In this document: positions 4,397 through 6,157 of the stretch, one piece after another | Numbering within the stretch: position 1 is the stretch's first letter | How the letters are laid out: each line of letters starts with the position of its first letter | Made by a program: the position numbers and the translations under genes | Assembly (NCBI GenBank): GCA_003558415.1 | Contig: PWLT01000018.1 | Coordinates: 1 to 6,157, forward strand | Length of the DNA: 6,157 bases | Direction: 5' to 3' | From: Hyphomicrobiales bacterium | GTDB taxonomy: Bacteria; Pseudomonadota; Alphaproteobacteria; Rhodobacterales; Rhodobacteraceae | Notes under the pieces: model-generated | Database searches by the model: none | Told to the model about the DNA's origin: nothing | What the model saw: only the letters and a program-made list of their open reading frames with translations

Positions 4397-6157
4397 GGAA
4401 GGGCCAGGGCAGGCGATAGGTTTCCTGCAGCAGGCCATAGGGGAAGTTGAGGTTGAGGAAATAGGCCAGCGTGAGCACGAAGCCCAGACCGGCGGCTGTC
4501 AGGATCAGCGTCTTGAGCGGCCCGGTGCGCGCGCGCATCGGCAGGTAGATGAGAAAGAAGGCCGTGAGCGCGATGACGAACCCCACCAGCGCCGTCAGCC
4601 CCACCAGAAGCGCGATCCAGAAGGCCCCGTTCCACAGCGGGCGCACGCCCTCCTCGGCGCGGTTCTCGGGGAGCATCTCCTGATCGTAGAGCGACTTGGC
4701 ATCGGCCGGCCCGAAGACCACGATCGCGAGCAATGCCGTCGCGAACAGCGCCCCCGCGCCGGCCATGATCAGCGGGAAGACCTGCCCGAGGAACGACCGG
4801 CCCAGCGCATCGTTGATCGCGAAGGCGAAGACGGCGAGCACCAGCAGCCCGAAGACGAGCTGCGGCCAGCGCGCGCGCAGGGCGCTCAGCCCGCCCGGAC
4901 CCTGCCGATCGATCTCGTATTCGGAGACGTCGCTGTCGCTCACGCGTGAGCGGATGCCCAGCCAGACCGAGCCAATGGTCAGCCCGGCGATGATCATCGC
5001 GCCGGTGCGGGTGAGGAACTCCCAGCCGTAGAACTGCACCGCCTGATAAAGATAGGTCTCGGCCTGGGTGGCGAGGACGAAGCCGATCAGTAATGCCGGG
5101 CGCGGCCAGCCGAAGCGGCGCATGTAGATGCCCAGAAGCCCCGTGGCCAGAAGCGCGATCAGGTCGTCGAGCGAGCGCGTTGCCTGAAAGGCGGCAAAGC
5201 TGATCACCATGATGATGAAGGGCGCCAGAAGCTGGAACGGGATCAGCGTGAGCCGCGAGATCGGCACCGCGAGCAGGATGCACAGACCCGCGCCGATCAC
5301 ATTGGCCAGCGCCAGCGACCAGACGATGGTATAGGTCAGGTCGAGATTGGCGCCCACCATCGAGGGGCCGGGCTGTATCCCCAGCAGGACCATGCCGCCC
5401 AGGAACACCGCCATCGAACCCGAACCGGGGATGCCGAACATCAGCGTGGGCAGCAGCCCGCCGCCCTCCTTGGCGTTGTTGGCGCTTTCGGGTGCGATGA
5501 CGCCGCGGATGTCGCCCTGTCCGAAATGGGGGTTCTTGCGGGTCGTCTGCACCGCGTGGCCATAGGCGATCCAGTCGACCACCGAGCCGCCAAGGCCCGG
5601 GATCGCCCCGATCATCGCGCCCAGCCCCGAGCAGCGCAGCGACAGCCACCAGTTGTCCATCCAGTCGCGCACACCCGAGAGCCATCCGCGCCCGAGCCGC
5701 CCGTCGCCCGCGATGGGGCGGTCGCGGCGCAGCAGGTCGACGATTTCGGGCACCGCGAACAGCCCCAACCCGATCACCACCAGCGGGATGCCGTCATAGA
5801 GATAGTCCACCCCCATGACCATGCGGAACTCGCCCGTGGCCGGTGCGCCGCCGATGGAGCCGATCACCAGCCCCAGCCCGCAGGCCGCCAGCCCCTTGAC
5901 CAGCGAACGCCCCGCCATCACCCCCACCATCGACAATCCGAAGACCGAGAGCATGAACAGCTCGGCCGAACTGAAGGACAGGATGAGCGGTCGCGCGATG
6001 AGCACAAAGCCCGTCAGGATCGCCGCGCCGACGATTCCCCCGACCAGCGAGGAGAAGAACGCGGCCGAAAGCGCGCGCGCGGCCTCGCCCTGCTTGGCCA
6101 GCGGAAAGCCGTCGAGGATGGTCGCCTGCGAGGCCGATGAGCCGGGTATGCCCATGA
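4392..6157 (-). CDS. Tripartite tricarboxylate transporter large permease (TctA) with C-terminal TctB-like domain, N-terminus cut by window edge
   Basis: This is the inner-membrane permease of a tripartite tricarboxylate transporter, which works with a periplasmic TctC binding protein to import citrate-like carboxylates using an ion gradient. The visible 587 residues lack the N-terminus. The first visible motif, GIPGSSASQATILDGFPLAKQG, aligns with the family's early LPGEASS...DGYQMAKQG region, about 90-100 residues into a normal TctA, so the ATG at 6155 is internal. Family hallmarks follow: GAMIGAIPGLGGSVVDWIAY (about 169-188), GVIAPESANNAKEGG (208-222) and the second GIPGSGS (231-237) with MVLLGIQPGP (245-254). 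Many hydrophobic helices run throughout. A usual TctA ends near 500 residues; this one would be about 680. The extra tail from about residue 421 (bases up to about 4895) has roughly four more helices, separated by a charged loop (473-500). It carries the pattern of the small subunit TctB: VFPLIMAGAGALF, LVGFVIALTAFFLIYLPM and YFLNLNFPYGLL. Read as a TctA-TctB fusion. Transporter call is firm; fusion likely; substrate unknown. Confidence 0.9.
   Translation of the reverse strand, partial: MGIPGSSASQATILDGFPLAKQGEAARALSAAFFSSLVGGIVGAAILTGFVLIARPLILSFSSAELFMLSVFGLSMVGVMAGRSLVKGLAACGLGLVIGSIGGAPATGEFRMVMGVDYLYDGIPLVVIGLGLFAVPEIVDLLRRDRPIAGDGRLGRGWLSGVRDWMDNWWLSLRCSGLGAMIGAIPGLGGSVVDWIAYGHAVQTTRKNPHFGQGDIRGVIAPESANNAKEGGGLLPTLMFGIPGSGSMAVFLGGMVLLGIQPGPSMVGANLDLTYTIVWSLALANVIGAGLCILLAVPISRLTLIPFQLLAPFIIMVISFAAFQATRSLDDLIALLATGLLGIYMRRFGWPRPALLIGFVLATQAETYLYQAVQFYGWEFLTRTGAMIIAGLTIGSVWLGIRSRVSDSDVSEYEIDRQGPGGLSALRARWPQLVFGLLVLAVFAFAINDALGRSFLGQVFPLIMAGAGALFATALLAIVVFGPADAKSLYDQEMLPENRAEEGVRPLWNGAFWIALLVGLTALVGFVIALTAFFLIYLPMRARTGPLKTLILTAAGLGFVLTLAYFLNLNFPYGLLQETYRLPWPFR

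Noticed and set aside
3561..4949. A 462-codon plus-strand open frame across the isomerase and permease genes.
   Set aside because: It lies antisense to two genes with clear family motifs, its product is full of Arg, His, Asp and Gln without structure, and there is no supporting ribosome binding site that I can see.
4297..5685. A 462-codon minus-strand frame inside the permease gene and crossing into the isomerase gene.
   Set aside because: It is the same strand but another frame of the permease, low-complexity Arg/Ala/Gly-rich, and lacks the membrane helices that the permease frame shows continuously.
6153..6155. ATG as the true start of the transporter permease.
   Set aside because: The first visible residues match a motif that lies about 90-100 residues inside TctA proteins, so the gene continues beyond the window and this Met is internal.

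Overview
This is a GC-rich, densely packed chromosomal segment of an alphaproteobacterium, most likely a member of the Rhodobacterales (Roseobacter/Rhodobacter type). That placement is inferred from base composition, the style of the EnvZ-like kinase N-terminus, and the combination of a tripartite tricarboxylate transporter with a PrpF-family isomerase. No marker gene fixes the taxonomy.

Layout from left to right. The 3' end of an outer-membrane beta-barrel protein gene (+, ends at 212) converges on a group II PLP-dependent amino-acid decarboxylase (-, 292-1695). Two back-to-back hairpins (229-248 and 252-283) fill the gap between them. The decarboxylase is divergent from a complete EnvZ-like membrane histidine kinase (+, 1829-3175) across a 133-bp promoter region. 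The kinase has no response regulator beside it. It then converges, across a 124-bp gap holding a large GC-rich hairpin, on a minus-strand operon read from the right edge of the window. That operon holds a TctA-family large permease, cut at its N-terminus by the window end (4392-6157), and six bases later a PrpF/GalD-family isomerase (3300-4385).

How the genes fit together. The transporter and isomerase form one translationally coupled unit. The likely model is import of a small di- or tricarboxylate by a tripartite tricarboxylate transporter, followed by double-bond isomerisation by the PrpF-like enzyme. The substrate is unknown; aconitate-, oxalomesaconate- or methylaconitate-like acids are the family precedents. 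The permease has a C-terminal extension of about 150 residues that looks like a fused small-subunit (TctB) domain, which is the most distinctive point in the window. The decarboxylase carries the key residues of true aromatic-L-amino-acid decarboxylases and probably makes an aryl-alkyl amine. The kinase is intact but its partner must be encoded elsewhere.

I see no tRNA, rRNA, CRISPR array, insertion sequence, phage gene or attachment site. All intergenic gaps are under 135 bp. I found no convincing evidence of an entirely new system; the notable points are the transporter fusion, its pairing with the isomerase, and the partnerless kinase.
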